From Deltaproteobacteria bacterium (GTDB lineage Bacteria > Desulfobacterota > JAFDED01): a DNA stretch of 45,047 bases. The DNA is taken from contig JAFDED010000028.1 of NCBI GenBank assembly GCA_019310535.1, positions 1 through 45,047 of the forward strand, written 5' to 3'. The position numbers and the translations under genes are program-made. The notes under the pieces are model-generated. The model searched no databases. It was not told where the DNA came from and saw nothing but the letters and a program-made list of their open reading frames with translations. Position 1 is the stretch's first letter. Every line of letters starts with the position of its first letter. Shown here piece by piece: positions 9,434 through 18,012 of this stretch.

Positions 9434-9742
9434 ATGTCTGGAAAAATTCTGCAAATCAATTTCAAGTTCAGCATTTCGCGGGCCGAGTACGAGGAAGCGG
9501 TTGCTCCCCTGGCTGGTGAAATTGCCGCTGTTACCGGTCTTCGCTGGAAGGTCTGGCTAATGAACGAAGCGGAGAAAGAAGCTGGCGGGATCTATCATTT
9601 CGACGATGAGGCCTCAACAAATGCCTACTTAGAAGGACCAATTGTTGCCCAAATTGTTAAGCACCCTGCCCTCAGTGACTTCAGCGTGAAGCAATTCGAT
9701 GTCATTGAGAGTGTTACCGAAATCACACGTGGTCCGATTTGA
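9434..9742 (+). CDS. YdhR-family putative monooxygenase (ferredoxin-like alpha/beta barrel)
   Basis: 102 residues, matching the usual ~101 of YdhR. Typical segments are QINFKF at the start, GLRWKVWLMNEAE in the middle, GGIYHFDDEASTNAYLEGP, and the C-terminal FDVIESVTEITRGP. GAAAGGAGAAAGACG precedes ATG 9434. The family forms dimeric alpha/beta barrels and is suspected of mono-oxygenation of aromatic compounds; no function is established. In an anaerobe the role is unclear. A partial attC-like sequence 73 bp after the stop raises the possibility that it came in as an integron cassette. Confidence 0.8.
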   Translation: MSGKILQINFKFSISRAEYEEAVAPLAGEIAAVTGLRWKVWLMNEAEKEAGGIYHFDDEASTNAYLEGPIVAQIVKHPALSDFSVKQFDVIESVTEITRGPI

Positions 9743-9814
9743 GAGTCTGCCAAGTCCTATGGCGTCTCCGCGCTGCAGGTCACCAAGCGATAGAGACAGC
9801 TTTTCGCCATTGAT

Positions 9815-9845
9815 GCCTAACAGTCGGATCAAGCTGACGCCAGGA
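9815..9845 (+). repeat. Half attC-like site (5' arm only)
   Basis: GCCTAAC at 9815-9821 fits the R'' core RYYYAAC and is followed by AGTCGGATCAAGCTGACGCC, which closely resembles the left arm of classical attC sites. No matching right arm or GTTRRRY core follows. It reads as a truncated cassette recombination site downstream of the YdhR gene. Confidence 0.35.
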
Positions 9846-10133
9846 CCTAGTGCAGTTTATCCAAGCGCTGGATCAAAAAAAGAGGAAAATTGCTATAGGC
9901 TTCAGAAGCTTTGCCATTTGGAAGCAGGTATTCGTCCGGAAACCCCACTTTTCCTTTTTTCATGTGGGGAGAGAAGGGTTCTTTTATAAAATAAGTTAAT
10001 GATATCACTAGCCATATTATCCATCTTCAATTTTTTACCATAAGAGTTGAGAATGAATTTTTGTAGTTTCCGGTTGGAAACTAATTAATCGCCGCACCCC
10101 CTGCGGCTGCTGTTTTCAGAAAACTACTACGAT
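9846..10133. other. Intergenic region downstream of larA with hairpins
   Basis: No gene seen. There is a perfect 8-bp hairpin at 10064-10083 (TAGTTTCC / GGAAACTA, loop GGTT) and a short CCGCA/TGCGG stem near 10092-10106. They lie downstream of larA, which is transcribed leftward, and may mark its 3' end, but neither has a proper T-tract. Confidence 0.35.
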
Positions 10134-11438
10134 CTATTTTTCATCAAAGCCATTTTGGTTTCGATCAAAGATGGGAATAACATATGGCCCTTCGGGGACC
10201 ACGGCGATTTCGGGTTCTCCATGTGACCTGACACTCGCCAGAATCGCCTCTTCCAGCGATGCGACCGATTCTACGAACACGTCTTTCAGGTCCGCTTCGC
10301 TGAGACCCTCGGTGTATAGCTGTATATTCCCCACCCTCAGGGCCTTGACCAACATCTCGGTCTGCCATTCGTCAATGACCGCCATATCGCGCTTTTTGAT
10401 ACATGTCATGAACCGGTCGGGCCCTAACCGGCGCAAAAGACGCTGTGCCTCCACAAACTCACGGCCGCCCATTCCTTCTGAACATGCACTGGCGGTAATA
10501 ACGGTTCCTCCCGGTTCGAGAATGTCAATGACGCCGACCATCCCTTTGATCGTTTGATAATAGGTCTTGTCCAATGGATAGCCCGCGCTCGTGGTGACAA
10601 CGGTCTTGAAACGACGGGGCAGGGTCACCTCGGCGTGTTTTCTCATGAAATCCACCGCTTCAAGGTGGCTGGACTCCAATTCGCCGAAATTGAGGAACCC
10701 GATCCGTCGGTTTTCGTCGATGACGACGTTCAGCGATAAGATATCGCCGACAGCCCTGACAATTTCAATCTGTTGGTTGTGAAGCGGATTGCCCTCGATA
10801 ATACAGTTGGCGGTTTTGCAATGCTCCAGAATACGGGCAGAGTGCAAACTCAAAATGGTGTCCTTGTAAGCGATGCCGGGCGCAACCACCTTGCGGCCGC
10901 CCGAATAGCCCGCCATGAAGTGGGGTTCTATCAGGCCGGTAACGATTCGTATATCAGCCTCTACAAATCGCCGGTCAATCATAATCGGGATACCTTCGGA
11001 TGTCTTCCCAAGGTCTGCATGGGCTCTTTTATCCCGGGCCAGGTGGTTCTCGATGCGAATGGAATTGAAGACTTCGTCAGAGCCGATTATCTCCCGCAGT
11101 TCTTCCCCCTCGTTGGGGCGGTGCAGCCCGGTGGCCACCAAAACCACGATATCTTTTTTCGATACCCCTGCCTGCGTAAGCGTCTCAATGAGCGGCGGAA
11201 GCAAAATGCCGTTGGGCACGGGCCTGGTGATATCACAGACCAGGATGCATGCTTTTTTCTTGCCGCGGGCATATTCGGAGAGAGGAAGGCTCCCCACCGG
11301 CTTTTTCAATGCATCCATCGCCGCCTCTGCAGGGTCGCCGATGGGGACCATGGGATGTTTGCGAACCACGGTAACGTTTATATCATCCGGAAGATTCACC
11401 GTGATCCCGGCTTGGCCGTAAAAAAGGTCTATTTTCAT
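10134..11438 (-). CDS. larA: LarA, nickel-pincer lactate racemase family
   Basis: 434 residues, close to the usual ~424. All key LarA residues are visible: H106 in TGLHRP, H173 in EPHFMAG, K183 in GGRKVVAPG (the lysine that anchors the nickel-pincer nucleotide) and H199 in SLHS. The enzyme interconverts D- and L-lactate or related 2-hydroxyacids by hydride transfer. I start at ATG 11438, where the MKIDLFYG family N-terminus begins; the open frame upstream to 11531 looks non-native. It lies 160 bp after the iron alcohol dehydrogenase in the same direction. Cofactor genes larB, larC and larE are not in the window. The substrate could be a hydroxyacid other than lactate. Confidence 0.9.
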   Translation of the reverse strand: MKIDLFYGQAGITVNLPDDINVTVVRKHPMVPIGDPAEAAMDALKKPVGSLPLSEYARGKKKACILVCDITRPVPNGILLPPLIETLTQAGVSKKDIVVLVATGLHRPNEGEELREIIGSDEVFNSIRIENHLARDKRAHADLGKTSEGIPIMIDRRFVEADIRIVTGLIEPHFMAGYSGGRKVVAPGIAYKDTILSLHSARILEHCKTANCIIEGNPLHNQQIEIVRAVGDILSLNVVIDENRRIGFLNFGELESSHLEAVDFMRKHAEVTLPRRFKTVVTTSAGYPLDKTYYQTIKGMVGVIDILEPGGTVITASACSEGMGGREFVEAQRLLRRLGPDRFMTCIKKRDMAVIDEWQTEMLVKALRVGNIQLYTEGLSEADLKDVFVESVASLEEAILASVRSHGEPEIAVVPEGPYVIPIFDRNQNGFDEK

Positions 11439-11598
11439 ATCCGTTTCTGAAGAGGTAAGCGCGTTTTTCAACGACCCCCCTGATAAAGAAGTTCCACTGA
11501 ATATGTGCCTGTTCCAAGCGGCTCGGCACATTCAGGCGAGTACAATTTCATGTTCAGGCAGGTCCTGCTCTGGAACGTCCGGTTTTTTCGGCCCTGCT

Positions 11599-12882
11599 TT
11601 ACATGTTCTTAATCTTTTCGAACTCACCGTCCCAGGCGGCTTCCAGGATAGGCCGCATGTACTCTTCCACTAGATCGGCGTTGAGGGATACAGGCATGTT
11701 CCTGAGCTTCATGTCGAGTTGAGGATTCTTGGCAGCGGTGATACAACGCTCAATATGTTCCTTATCTACGCCCGGAACGTCACTCAGACAAGTTGGGAAG
11801 CCTAAAAACCTGCTGAATTCGACCATGCCCCTGCCCACCGCCAGCCCCAGTGCCCGGCCTGACAGTGATTCCAAGTCTTCGTCTATATAACCATACTTCT
11901 TGTAAATACCACCGATAACCCGCAATTGATCCTGAACGGCCGGGGCGAAGAACACGGTGTAATAGGGATTCATCAGTGCGCATGCCCGGCCGTGGCTGAG
12001 CACGTCAACCAGGGAAAAGCTGTTCAGATGTGCGCCTGAGGTGCCGCCGATCATGATGGCGTAACCGCCCAGGTCGGTTCCCAGCCCCAGCAGCGTTCTG
12101 GCGTGCTTGTCGGTAATATCTCTCTTCACTTCCGTGAGACCCTGAATTATGACTTCCACACCTACTTCGGCGATCTGGCGTGTCCTCTCTCTGGTCTCGG
12201 GAGATGAGCCGTAGTAAACTTCAAGACAGTGGGCAATGCCGTCAAGCCCACCGTCCAGGGTCAAGCTCATGGGCTGGGTGGTCGTGACATCATAATCGAA
12301 GATACAGCGAGGTGGAATAATCGCCTCGTCCACGATCAATTTCTTTTGGCCGGCCACGGGATCAGTGATGTTGGAATACTTAGTCAGGTGTGCACCGGAA
12401 CTGGCGGCCGTCATGATTGCCACCACCGGCATGATGGTGCGGCCTGATTCCTGACATACTCTGGTTACTTCTCCAACTCCGAAAAAAGGGTCAATTTCGG
12501 GCTGGATATCACCCAAAGCGGCCAGCATCGCAGCCGCTTTAACAGCATCAATACACGAACCGCCGTCAGCCACCACCAGGACGTCGGGTTTTTTATGCAC
12601 TATATGGCTGTGAATGCGATAGACATCCACGAAGGGCGCATTGGGAGCGGCTGATTTGACAATATCCACCACCTGAACGCTGGCCTTTTCAAGGGATTTT
12701 ATTACTCGATCCTTGATTGGTTGATACCAATCCTGGTCTATCTGTCCCACAAACATAGCCTTTTTGCCGAATTCGGCGGCGAATTTTCCTGACGCTTCCT
12801 CCAGCACCCCGCTGCCGAAAGCGTAAGTCTCGCCTTTAAACTCTTTCAACAGGGCTGAAGCACGTTCTTTTAAGTCTTGCAT
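11599..12882 (-). CDS. Iron-containing alcohol dehydrogenase (group III ADH)
   Basis: 427 residues with the iron-ADH fold. The nucleotide-binding motif is DGGSC near 106-110. Metal ligands are D214 and H218 in GGLDGIAH, H285 in TSGAHLNSF and H297 in VLSHGRA. AAAGGAA precedes ATG 12882. The family reduces aldehydes or oxidises alcohols and hydroxyacids with NAD(P)H. Sitting between larA and a GntR/FCD regulator, it may oxidise one stereoisomer produced by LarA or handle a short-chain hydroxy compound. The substrate cannot be read from sequence. Confidence 0.9.
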   Translation of the reverse strand: MQDLKERASALLKEFKGETYAFGSGVLEEASGKFAAEFGKKAMFVGQIDQDWYQPIKDRVIKSLEKASVQVVDIVKSAAPNAPFVDVYRIHSHIVHKKPDVLVVADGGSCIDAVKAAAMLAALGDIQPEIDPFFGVGEVTRVCQESGRTIMPVVAIMTAASSGAHLTKYSNITDPVAGQKKLIVDEAIIPPRCIFDYDVTTTQPMSLTLDGGLDGIAHCLEVYYGSSPETRERTRQIAEVGVEVIIQGLTEVKRDITDKHARTLLGLGTDLGGYAIMIGGTSGAHLNSFSLVDVLSHGRACALMNPYYTVFFAPAVQDQLRVIGGIYKKYGYIDEDLESLSGRALGLAVGRGMVEFSRFLGFPTCLSDVPGVDKEHIERCITAAKNPQLDMKLRNMPVSLNADLVEEYMRPILEAAWDGEFEKIKNM

Positions 12883-13041
12883 GACAAAGGTTCCTTTCTA
12901 AGTAATATCGAGTTATTTTGTTCAAATTCTTGGACTGTCGATGGACATCCCCATTGAGTAATCAAAGTCGCATCCCAGGGTAAGCCCGAAATAGAAAGGC
13001 TTTAACGGTCTTAATATTTATCGGCATCACATAAAAATGCT

Positions 13042-13695
13042 TTACAAATTGGACACATACTTCTTCCACATATCGAGAACTTCATCCAGGTGCTGCGCCA
13101 TTAGTGATCTTGCCGAAGCAGAATCCCTGTTTATAAGCGCATTAAAAATACTCTTGTGATAGAAGGCTGATTTTTCGAGCATGCCGGAGTAACGCTGGTT
13201 GATGGTCAATTGTTGATATAAAAGAAGATTCCTTATATTTTCAAATGCTTTAAATAAAATACGATTGCCGTTAAACTTCGCTATCAAGACATGGAACTCA
13301 TGGTCCATTTCGCTAAAAGAACTGATATTGCTGTTTTTGATGTCTTCATCCATACCCTTAATAAGACCATCAAGTTTTTTTAATTGAGAATCGGTGATCT
13401 TCTGAGCCGCCATCATGACATTGTGACATTCAAAAAATTTTCTCGCTTCAAGAAGATCTTCAATGACACACTTGCCTTCAGTTAAATATATCCCTCTTCC
13501 ATGCAAAATTGTAATAAGTCCGATTGTCTCTAACTTTTTGATCGATTCCCGCGCGGTAACGATGCTTACACCGGTTTTTTTGGCAATATATCCAGCCGAG
13601 GGCAATTTCTCTCCGGGTTTGATTTCACCCTCTAATATGAGATCTAATATTTCTCTTGAAACTAAGTTGTTATTTTTAAATAACTTCATATTCAT
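13042..13695 (-). CDS. GntR-family transcriptional regulator with FCD domain
   Basis: 217 residues. Residues ~10-75 are a GntR winged helix (ILEGEIKPGEKLPS, GVSIVTARESIKKLE, GLITILHGRGIYL). Residues ~85-215 are an FCD ligand-binding domain with the metal-binding pattern D-x3-H in MDHEFH, then FYHKSIFNAL and MAQHLDEV. FCD regulators often sense carboxylic acids such as lactate (LldR type). The gene is markedly more AT-rich than its neighbours. It points into the ADH-larA genes, 159 bp away, so it is probably their local regulator. Palindromes lie just upstream at 13702-13749. Start could be 13695 or 13689. Confidence 0.88.
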   Translation of the reverse strand: MNMKLFKNNNLVSREILDLILEGEIKPGEKLPSAGYIAKKTGVSIVTARESIKKLETIGLITILHGRGIYLTEGKCVIEDLLEARKFFECHNVMMAAQKITDSQLKKLDGLIKGMDEDIKNSNISSFSEMDHEFHVLIAKFNGNRILFKAFENIRNLLLYQQLTINQRYSGMLEKSAFYHKSIFNALINRDSASARSLMAQHLDEVLDMWKKYVSNL

Positions 13696-13701
13696 ATAAA
13701 C

Positions 13702-13749
13702 TTTATATACAATTTATATACATTAATAATGATATAATCTTTATATCAT
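13702..13749. promoter_or_regulatory. Operator-like palindrome and direct repeat upstream of the GntR gene
   Basis: ATGATATAA (13729-13737), three bases, then TTATATCAT (13741-13749) is a perfect 9-bp inverted repeat. Next to it, TTTATATACA occurs twice (13702-13711 and 13713-13722), spaced one helical turn. The site is right upstream of the regulator's start, as expected for autoregulation by a dimeric GntR/FCD protein. The sequence does not match a published FadR or LldR consensus exactly. Confidence 0.5.
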
Positions 13750-13904
13750 ATATTTTTGAAAGTCAAGCTTTTTTCCTCTTCACGTACCGGTCAACCAGGT
13801 TGCCCTAATGAAGACACGCCGGAAAATCTGGTGCCCTGCATTGTGGAGCGCGTCATTTGCCACCTGCTATCGATATGTAACAATCATCCCGGATTTTTGC
13901 ATAT

Positions 13905-14152
13905 TTCAACCGCAAATCAACGGTTTCTATTATAGACCACTCCTCACTCTTTGCAGGTGAAACAATTGGCCGAGGCTTGATTTAACATTGTCTGCCAAAT
14001 CAAGTTTTAGTTTTCACAACTTAAAACATAACTAAAACCATATTTCCGACTCATTTCATGCGTCTATTCAGCGGCCAAAACCAACCCAAAATCGACCCAT
14101 ATAAGATGTGATTTGTGCCATATCAAGCACTTAATTGTCCCATCCGTAAACA
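13905..14152. repeat. 245-bp direct repeat, left copy
   Basis: The core 13908-14152 aligns without gaps to 19576-19820, with about 20 differences (about 92% identity). It contains no gene and no clear terminal inverted repeats. The two copies have the same orientation and bracket about 5.4 kb of accessory genes. After the copy ends at CCCATCCGTAAACA, the flanking sequences diverge completely. Confidence 0.9.
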
Positions 14153-14202
14153 GAAAGAAAAGCATGGCATAACAAATGGCATAACAATAGGAGTAATTGA
14201 CC

Positions 14203-14307
14203 ATGCCAAATGCCTTGTATTTCGGCGACAACCTGGATGTTCTCCGAAAGCACATTCCCGATGAATCCGTGGATCTCGTCTCCCTGGATCCACCATTCAA
14301 AATTTGA
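14203..14307 (+). pseudogene. N-terminal fragment of a DNA methyltransferase
   Basis: An AGGAG site and ATG 14203 lead into 34 codons that read as the start of a type II/III adenine- or cytosine-N4-specific DNA methyltransferase. The motif LYFGDNLDVLRKHIP is followed by VDLVSLDPPF, the catalytic DPPF motif. The frame then stops two residues later, at the point where unrelated AT-rich sequence begins. The rest of the gene (normally several hundred codons) is absent from the window. The break adjoins the glycosyltransferase gene, consistent with insertion or deletion next to the 245-bp repeat. Confidence 0.7.
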
Positions 14308-14367
14308 CATATCATTTTGGCTTTTAAATATATTGTTGCAATTTATTAAATTTTGTGTTACTTTAAC

Positions 14368-14388
14368 TAATAATAAATCTTATTATTA
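14368..14388. promoter_or_regulatory. Palindrome upstream of the glycosyltransferase gene
   Basis: TAATAATAA, three bases ATC, then TTATTATTA form a perfect 9-bp inverted repeat 29 bp before the glycosyltransferase ATG. The geometry equals that of the palindrome upstream of the GntR gene at 13729-13749, but the sequence differs. It could be an operator; AT-rich chance symmetry is an alternative. Confidence 0.35.
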
Positions 14389-14417
14389 ACTCTCAGGCAT
14401 ATCTGAAGAAATTTACC

Positions 14418-15677
14418 ATGACAATAAAGACAAAACATGAAAAACTGACAGTGCTGCACGTGGCAACCATCAGCAAGCCGATCAGGCCGGACCGTGGTTA
14501 TGGTCCCATAGAAACGATCATTCATAATATAGATAAAGGACTCCATTCTTTAGGTCACAGGTCGATTGTTGCCTGTTCAGGCGATTCCAGGGTCGCCGGG
14601 GAACATTACGTGACTGTTGATCAAAGCACCGGTGATTATTGGAGCGATGACACCGCGGAACGGCGTAAAAACTTGAATATGCACCTTTCAAGGGTATTGG
14701 GTAGGGCAAGGATGGGCGACATTGACGTCATACACATGCATGATGCAAAAGCGGTTGAGTTCATTTATGACGGTGTATTCAGCATGCATGTACCAATTGT
14801 GATGACCCTTCACGTGCCCGCAAAAGAAAGCTTGTTGGAAGGAGCTTACCAGCGCTGGTGTAATCCTCTGTCATCTCCCCTGGTGCATTGCGTTCCGATA
14901 AGCGAATATCAAAAAAGGCAGTATAATGACTTGGTGAACACAGAGAATGTTGTCCACCACGGAATTGAGGTTGAAGCATACCCTGTAAAAGAAAAGCCGG
15001 ACAAAGGAAGCTATTTATTCACCATCGGCAGGATAACCCGTGACAAGGGACAGGATAAGGCCATAGAACTTGCGAAAAAAACAGGTTCTAAACTTATCAT
15101 TGCCGGTTGTATCCAGAATAAAGCCGCAGACAAGGAGTTTTTTGCAGGCTTGAAGAATTTTATTGACCTGTCGGTTGAAGTCGGCGAATATGCAGTTGAC
15201 AATGACTATTATGACAAGGTAATAAAGCCATTATTGGACTGCGACAAACAGATTATCTACATCGGAGAAATCAGCAGCGGGCATAAAAAGAAATGGTACC
15301 GGTATGCGCGAGCCACTTTATTCCCTATACAATGGGGTGAGCCATTCGGACTTGTCCTGATCGAGTCAATGGCATGCGGCACGCCGGCTATTGCATTCAA
15401 TAAAGGTGCCGTCCCGGAAATAATGGTGGACGGAAAAACAGGGTTCGTGGTGGATTCCATGAGTGCTATGATTGGGGCGGTTGACCTCATCGACTGTATC
15501 GATCCTCGTGAATGCCGGAGACATGTACAGAATCATTTCTCCATATCAATTATGGCCTATAAATATTCAGAGCTGTATCAACGGATAGTAAACGATCATA
15601 AAATATCAGACAGTTACAGCAGGTTGTCAACAGGCTATCTTTCGAAACCATCCCACCATGGAAGTACGGCCACATAA
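14418..15677 (+). CDS. Glycosyltransferase family 4 (GT-B fold)
   Basis: 419 residues. The N-terminal Rossmann half starts LTVLHVATISKP and includes DVIHMHDAKAVEF. The C-terminal half has SYLFTIGRITRDKGQDKAIE and the nucleotide-sugar site GEPFGLVLIESMACGTPAIAF, with its E-x7-E pattern. These are hallmarks of retaining GT4 enzymes that transfer a sugar from an NDP-sugar or ADP-glucose. The next gene, a GH15 hydrolase, begins 6 bp downstream, so the two are probably co-transcribed and act on the same glucan or glucoside. The gene is more AT-rich than the core genome. The acceptor is unknown. Confidence 0.88.
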   Translation: MTIKTKHEKLTVLHVATISKPIRPDRGYGPIETIIHNIDKGLHSLGHRSIVACSGDSRVAGEHYVTVDQSTGDYWSDDTAERRKNLNMHLSRVLGRARMGDIDVIHMHDAKAVEFIYDGVFSMHVPIVMTLHVPAKESLLEGAYQRWCNPLSSPLVHCVPISEYQKRQYNDLVNTENVVHHGIEVEAYPVKEKPDKGSYLFTIGRITRDKGQDKAIELAKKTGSKLIIAGCIQNKAADKEFFAGLKNFIDLSVEVGEYAVDNDYYDKVIKPLLDCDKQIIYIGEISSGHKKKWYRYARATLFPIQWGEPFGLVLIESMACGTPAIAFNKGAVPEIMVDGKTGFVVDSMSAMIGAVDLIDCIDPRECRRHVQNHFSISIMAYKYSELYQRIVNDHKISDSYSRLSTGYLSKPSHHGSTAT

Positions 15678-15683
15678 GAAACC

Positions 15684-17654
15684 ATGCCCAAAGACATTCC
15701 GGTAAGCAACGGCAATCTTCTTTTTAACTTTGATTCGGATTATCAGATTCGGGATGTATATTTCCCCCTAATAGGCCAGGAGAACCATTCAAAGGGGAAC
15801 CCCTTTCGGTTCGGAGTGTGGGTTGATGGACGATGCTCTTGGATGGGCCCGGAATGGAAAAAGGACCTAAGATATCATTATAACAGCCTCGTGACTGATG
15901 TCTTCCTGAAAAACGAGGCTCTGGGTTTGGAACTGTGCTGCTCCGACGTGGTCGAAATAGACTTGAACGTATATATAAAAAAGATCGAAGTGACAAATCT
16001 GAAGGGGAAGGAGCGTCAAGTGAGGCTCTTTTTCAATCACGACTTTCATCTTTATGGCAATGATATCGGAGAAACGGCTTATTTTGATCCACGAACCCGT
16101 TCCATCATACACTACAAAGCCAATCGGTACTTTCTCATTAATTGTTCTGTGGCCGAAAAGTGCGGCGTGGATTACTACGCCTGCGGGGACAAGGAGGTTC
16201 CGGGAAGGGAAAGAACCTGGAAAGACGCTGAGGACGGCGAACTCAACGGGAACCAAATTTCCTGGGGCTCTGCTGACTCTACAATCGGGATATGGCTGCA
16301 ATTGCCCTCCGGCGGGAAAGCGGAAGCTTTTTACTGGATGGCGGCAGGCACGCTTTACCATGAGGTGGCTCAACTCAACCATGAAGTGATAGAGAAGACA
16401 CCCGCGGAACTGATCAAAAGGACGTCTAATTACTGGGAAGCATGGATCCAAAAAGAATCCAGATCCTTTGGAGATCTGCCCAAAACTGTCACTGACATTT
16501 TCAACCGAAGCCTCCTCATTTTGAAAACACAGATCGACAACCGGGGAGCGATCATTGCGGCAAATGACTCGGATATAGTCCGTTTTGGAAAAGATACATA
16601 TTCTTACATGTGGGGCCGCGATGGAGCCTTCGTCGCTGCCGCTCTGGCGAAGGCGGGCTACACGGAGGTGTGCAGGAAATTTTTCAACTTTTGCTCTCGT
16701 GTTCTATCAGAGGAAGGATATCTTTACCAGCATTATAATCCTGATGGATCACTGGCCAGCAATTGGCACCCATGGTTATTGGACGGGAAAGCGGTGATTC
16801 CCATACAGGAGGACTCGACCGCTTTGATTCTCTGGGCGCTCTGGATACACTACGAGAATTCTAAAGAAATAGGATTCATCAGACCTCTCTACAATGAGCT
16901 CATTCAAAAATCCGCCGACTTTTTGGTGGCTCACCGGGATCTTGAAACCCTGCTGCCCAGACCCTCCTATGATCTCTGGGAAGAGCGTTTTGGAGTACAC
17001 TCCTTTACTGTCGCAGCAGTAATCGCCGGCCTCAGCGCGGCGGCGAATTTTGCAAGACTCTTTCAAGATGCCTCTCTGGCAGAGAAATATGACAAAGTGG
17101 CCGAACAAATGAAGGAAGGGCTTACCAGGCATCTGTACCACACCGGCCTGAAGAGGTACGCCCGCTCCGGTTACAGAAACTCTGACGGCTATGAACTCGA
17201 CGAAGTGATCGATGTCAGTCTGTTGGGACTCACGATTCTGGGAGCATTGCCCCCCAAAGATCCGCGGATGGTCGAAACAATGAAGGCGATACGCCGGCAA
17301 TTATGGCTCAAAACCCCTGTTGAAGGTTGTGCCCGATACCAGAATGATGTCTATCAACGGCCGAATGACAGCCCGCCGGATATTCCAGGCAATCCCTGGT
17401 TTATCTCAACGCTCTGGTTGGGAGAGTATTTTATCGCTTGCGCCGAAAGTCTTCAGGAACTTCACGAAGCCCTTCCTTACCTTGAATGGTGCGGGAAGAA
17501 CGCGATTCCTTCCGGTGTGTTTGCAGAGCAGGTGCACCCTGTAAACAGTTCTCCTCTCTCTGTTTCACCGCTTACATGGAGCCATTCCGCTTTCGTGTGG
17601 ACAGTATTGCAATACACCGAAAAGTTCAATACATTAAAAAATAACGGCGTTTGA
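15684..17654 (+). CDS. Glycoside hydrolase family 15 (glucoamylase-like)
   Basis: 656 residues with an N-terminal beta-sandwich (1-~270) and a C-terminal (alpha/alpha)6 barrel (~280-645). The catalytic pair is visible: general acid in YDLWEER (E433 or E434) and general base E615 in GVFAEQVHP, followed by PLTWSHS. The YMWGRDGAF motif at the barrel start is also typical. GH15 enzymes release glucose from the ends of alpha-glucans or cleave trehalose or isomaltose-type links. No signal peptide is seen, so it is probably cytoplasmic. The tight pairing with the GT4 gene suggests turnover of a storage or compatible-solute glucoside. Confidence 0.9.
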   Translation: MPKDIPVSNGNLLFNFDSDYQIRDVYFPLIGQENHSKGNPFRFGVWVDGRCSWMGPEWKKDLRYHYNSLVTDVFLKNEALGLELCCSDVVEIDLNVYIKKIEVTNLKGKERQVRLFFNHDFHLYGNDIGETAYFDPRTRSIIHYKANRYFLINCSVAEKCGVDYYACGDKEVPGRERTWKDAEDGELNGNQISWGSADSTIGIWLQLPSGGKAEAFYWMAAGTLYHEVAQLNHEVIEKTPAELIKRTSNYWEAWIQKESRSFGDLPKTVTDIFNRSLLILKTQIDNRGAIIAANDSDIVRFGKDTYSYMWGRDGAFVAAALAKAGYTEVCRKFFNFCSRVLSEEGYLYQHYNPDGSLASNWHPWLLDGKAVIPIQEDSTALILWALWIHYENSKEIGFIRPLYNELIQKSADFLVAHRDLETLLPRPSYDLWEERFGVHSFTVAAVIAGLSAAANFARLFQDASLAEKYDKVAEQMKEGLTRHLYHTGLKRYARSGYRNSDGYELDEVIDVSLLGLTILGALPPKDPRMVETMKAIRRQLWLKTPVEGCARYQNDVYQRPNDSPPDIPGNPWFISTLWLGEYFIACAESLQELHEALPYLEWCGKNAIPSGVFAEQVHPVNSSPLSVSPLTWSHSAFVWTVLQYTEKFNTLKNNGV

Positions 17655-17728
17655 GACAACAGGTTTGTCATGAGGCGTGTATAACATACTGCAATCATTG
17701 GTTATCCATGATTCTTTTACTGAACCGC

Positions 17729-17947
17729 TTATATTGCCCTGGTCGCAACTGTAATCCATGACTTTTTCATCAGTCTGTCTATATCAATAAATAGTACGGG
17801 CCTGTCTTCCAACTCAGCTATGCCTTTTATAAACTCATTTATGTCTGATGAAATCTGAGGCGCAGGTTCTATGATACCTGAGGGTATCCTCAACACCCCT
17901 GATACAGAGTCCACTGAAAGCCCCATAGTGGTTCCCTGCAAATCCAT
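17729..17947 (-). pseudogene. C-terminal fragment of a CheW-like protein
   Basis: About 72 codons on the minus strand read as the C-terminal third of CheW: GLSVDSVSGVLRIPSGIIEP, then a FIKGIAELEDRPVLFIDIDRLM segment. CheW couples chemoreceptors to CheA and is normally ~150-170 residues. Here a TGA stop lies directly before the first methionine, and the N-terminal half is missing. Just beyond it a 15-bp sequence is tandemly duplicated (17953-17982). No other chemotaxis gene is nearby, so it is a relic. Confidence 0.7.
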
Positions 17948-18012
17948 TCATTAAGCCGGTATTGAGGAAGCCGGTATTGAGGAAATGAAAGAGAAAAGGC
18001 AAATCTTTATCC

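Noticed and set aside
10064-10083. Perfect hairpin TAGTTTCC/GGAAACTA as an intrinsic terminator of larA
   Set aside because: The stem is AT-balanced and no T-tract follows on the minus strand; kept only as part of the intergenic description.
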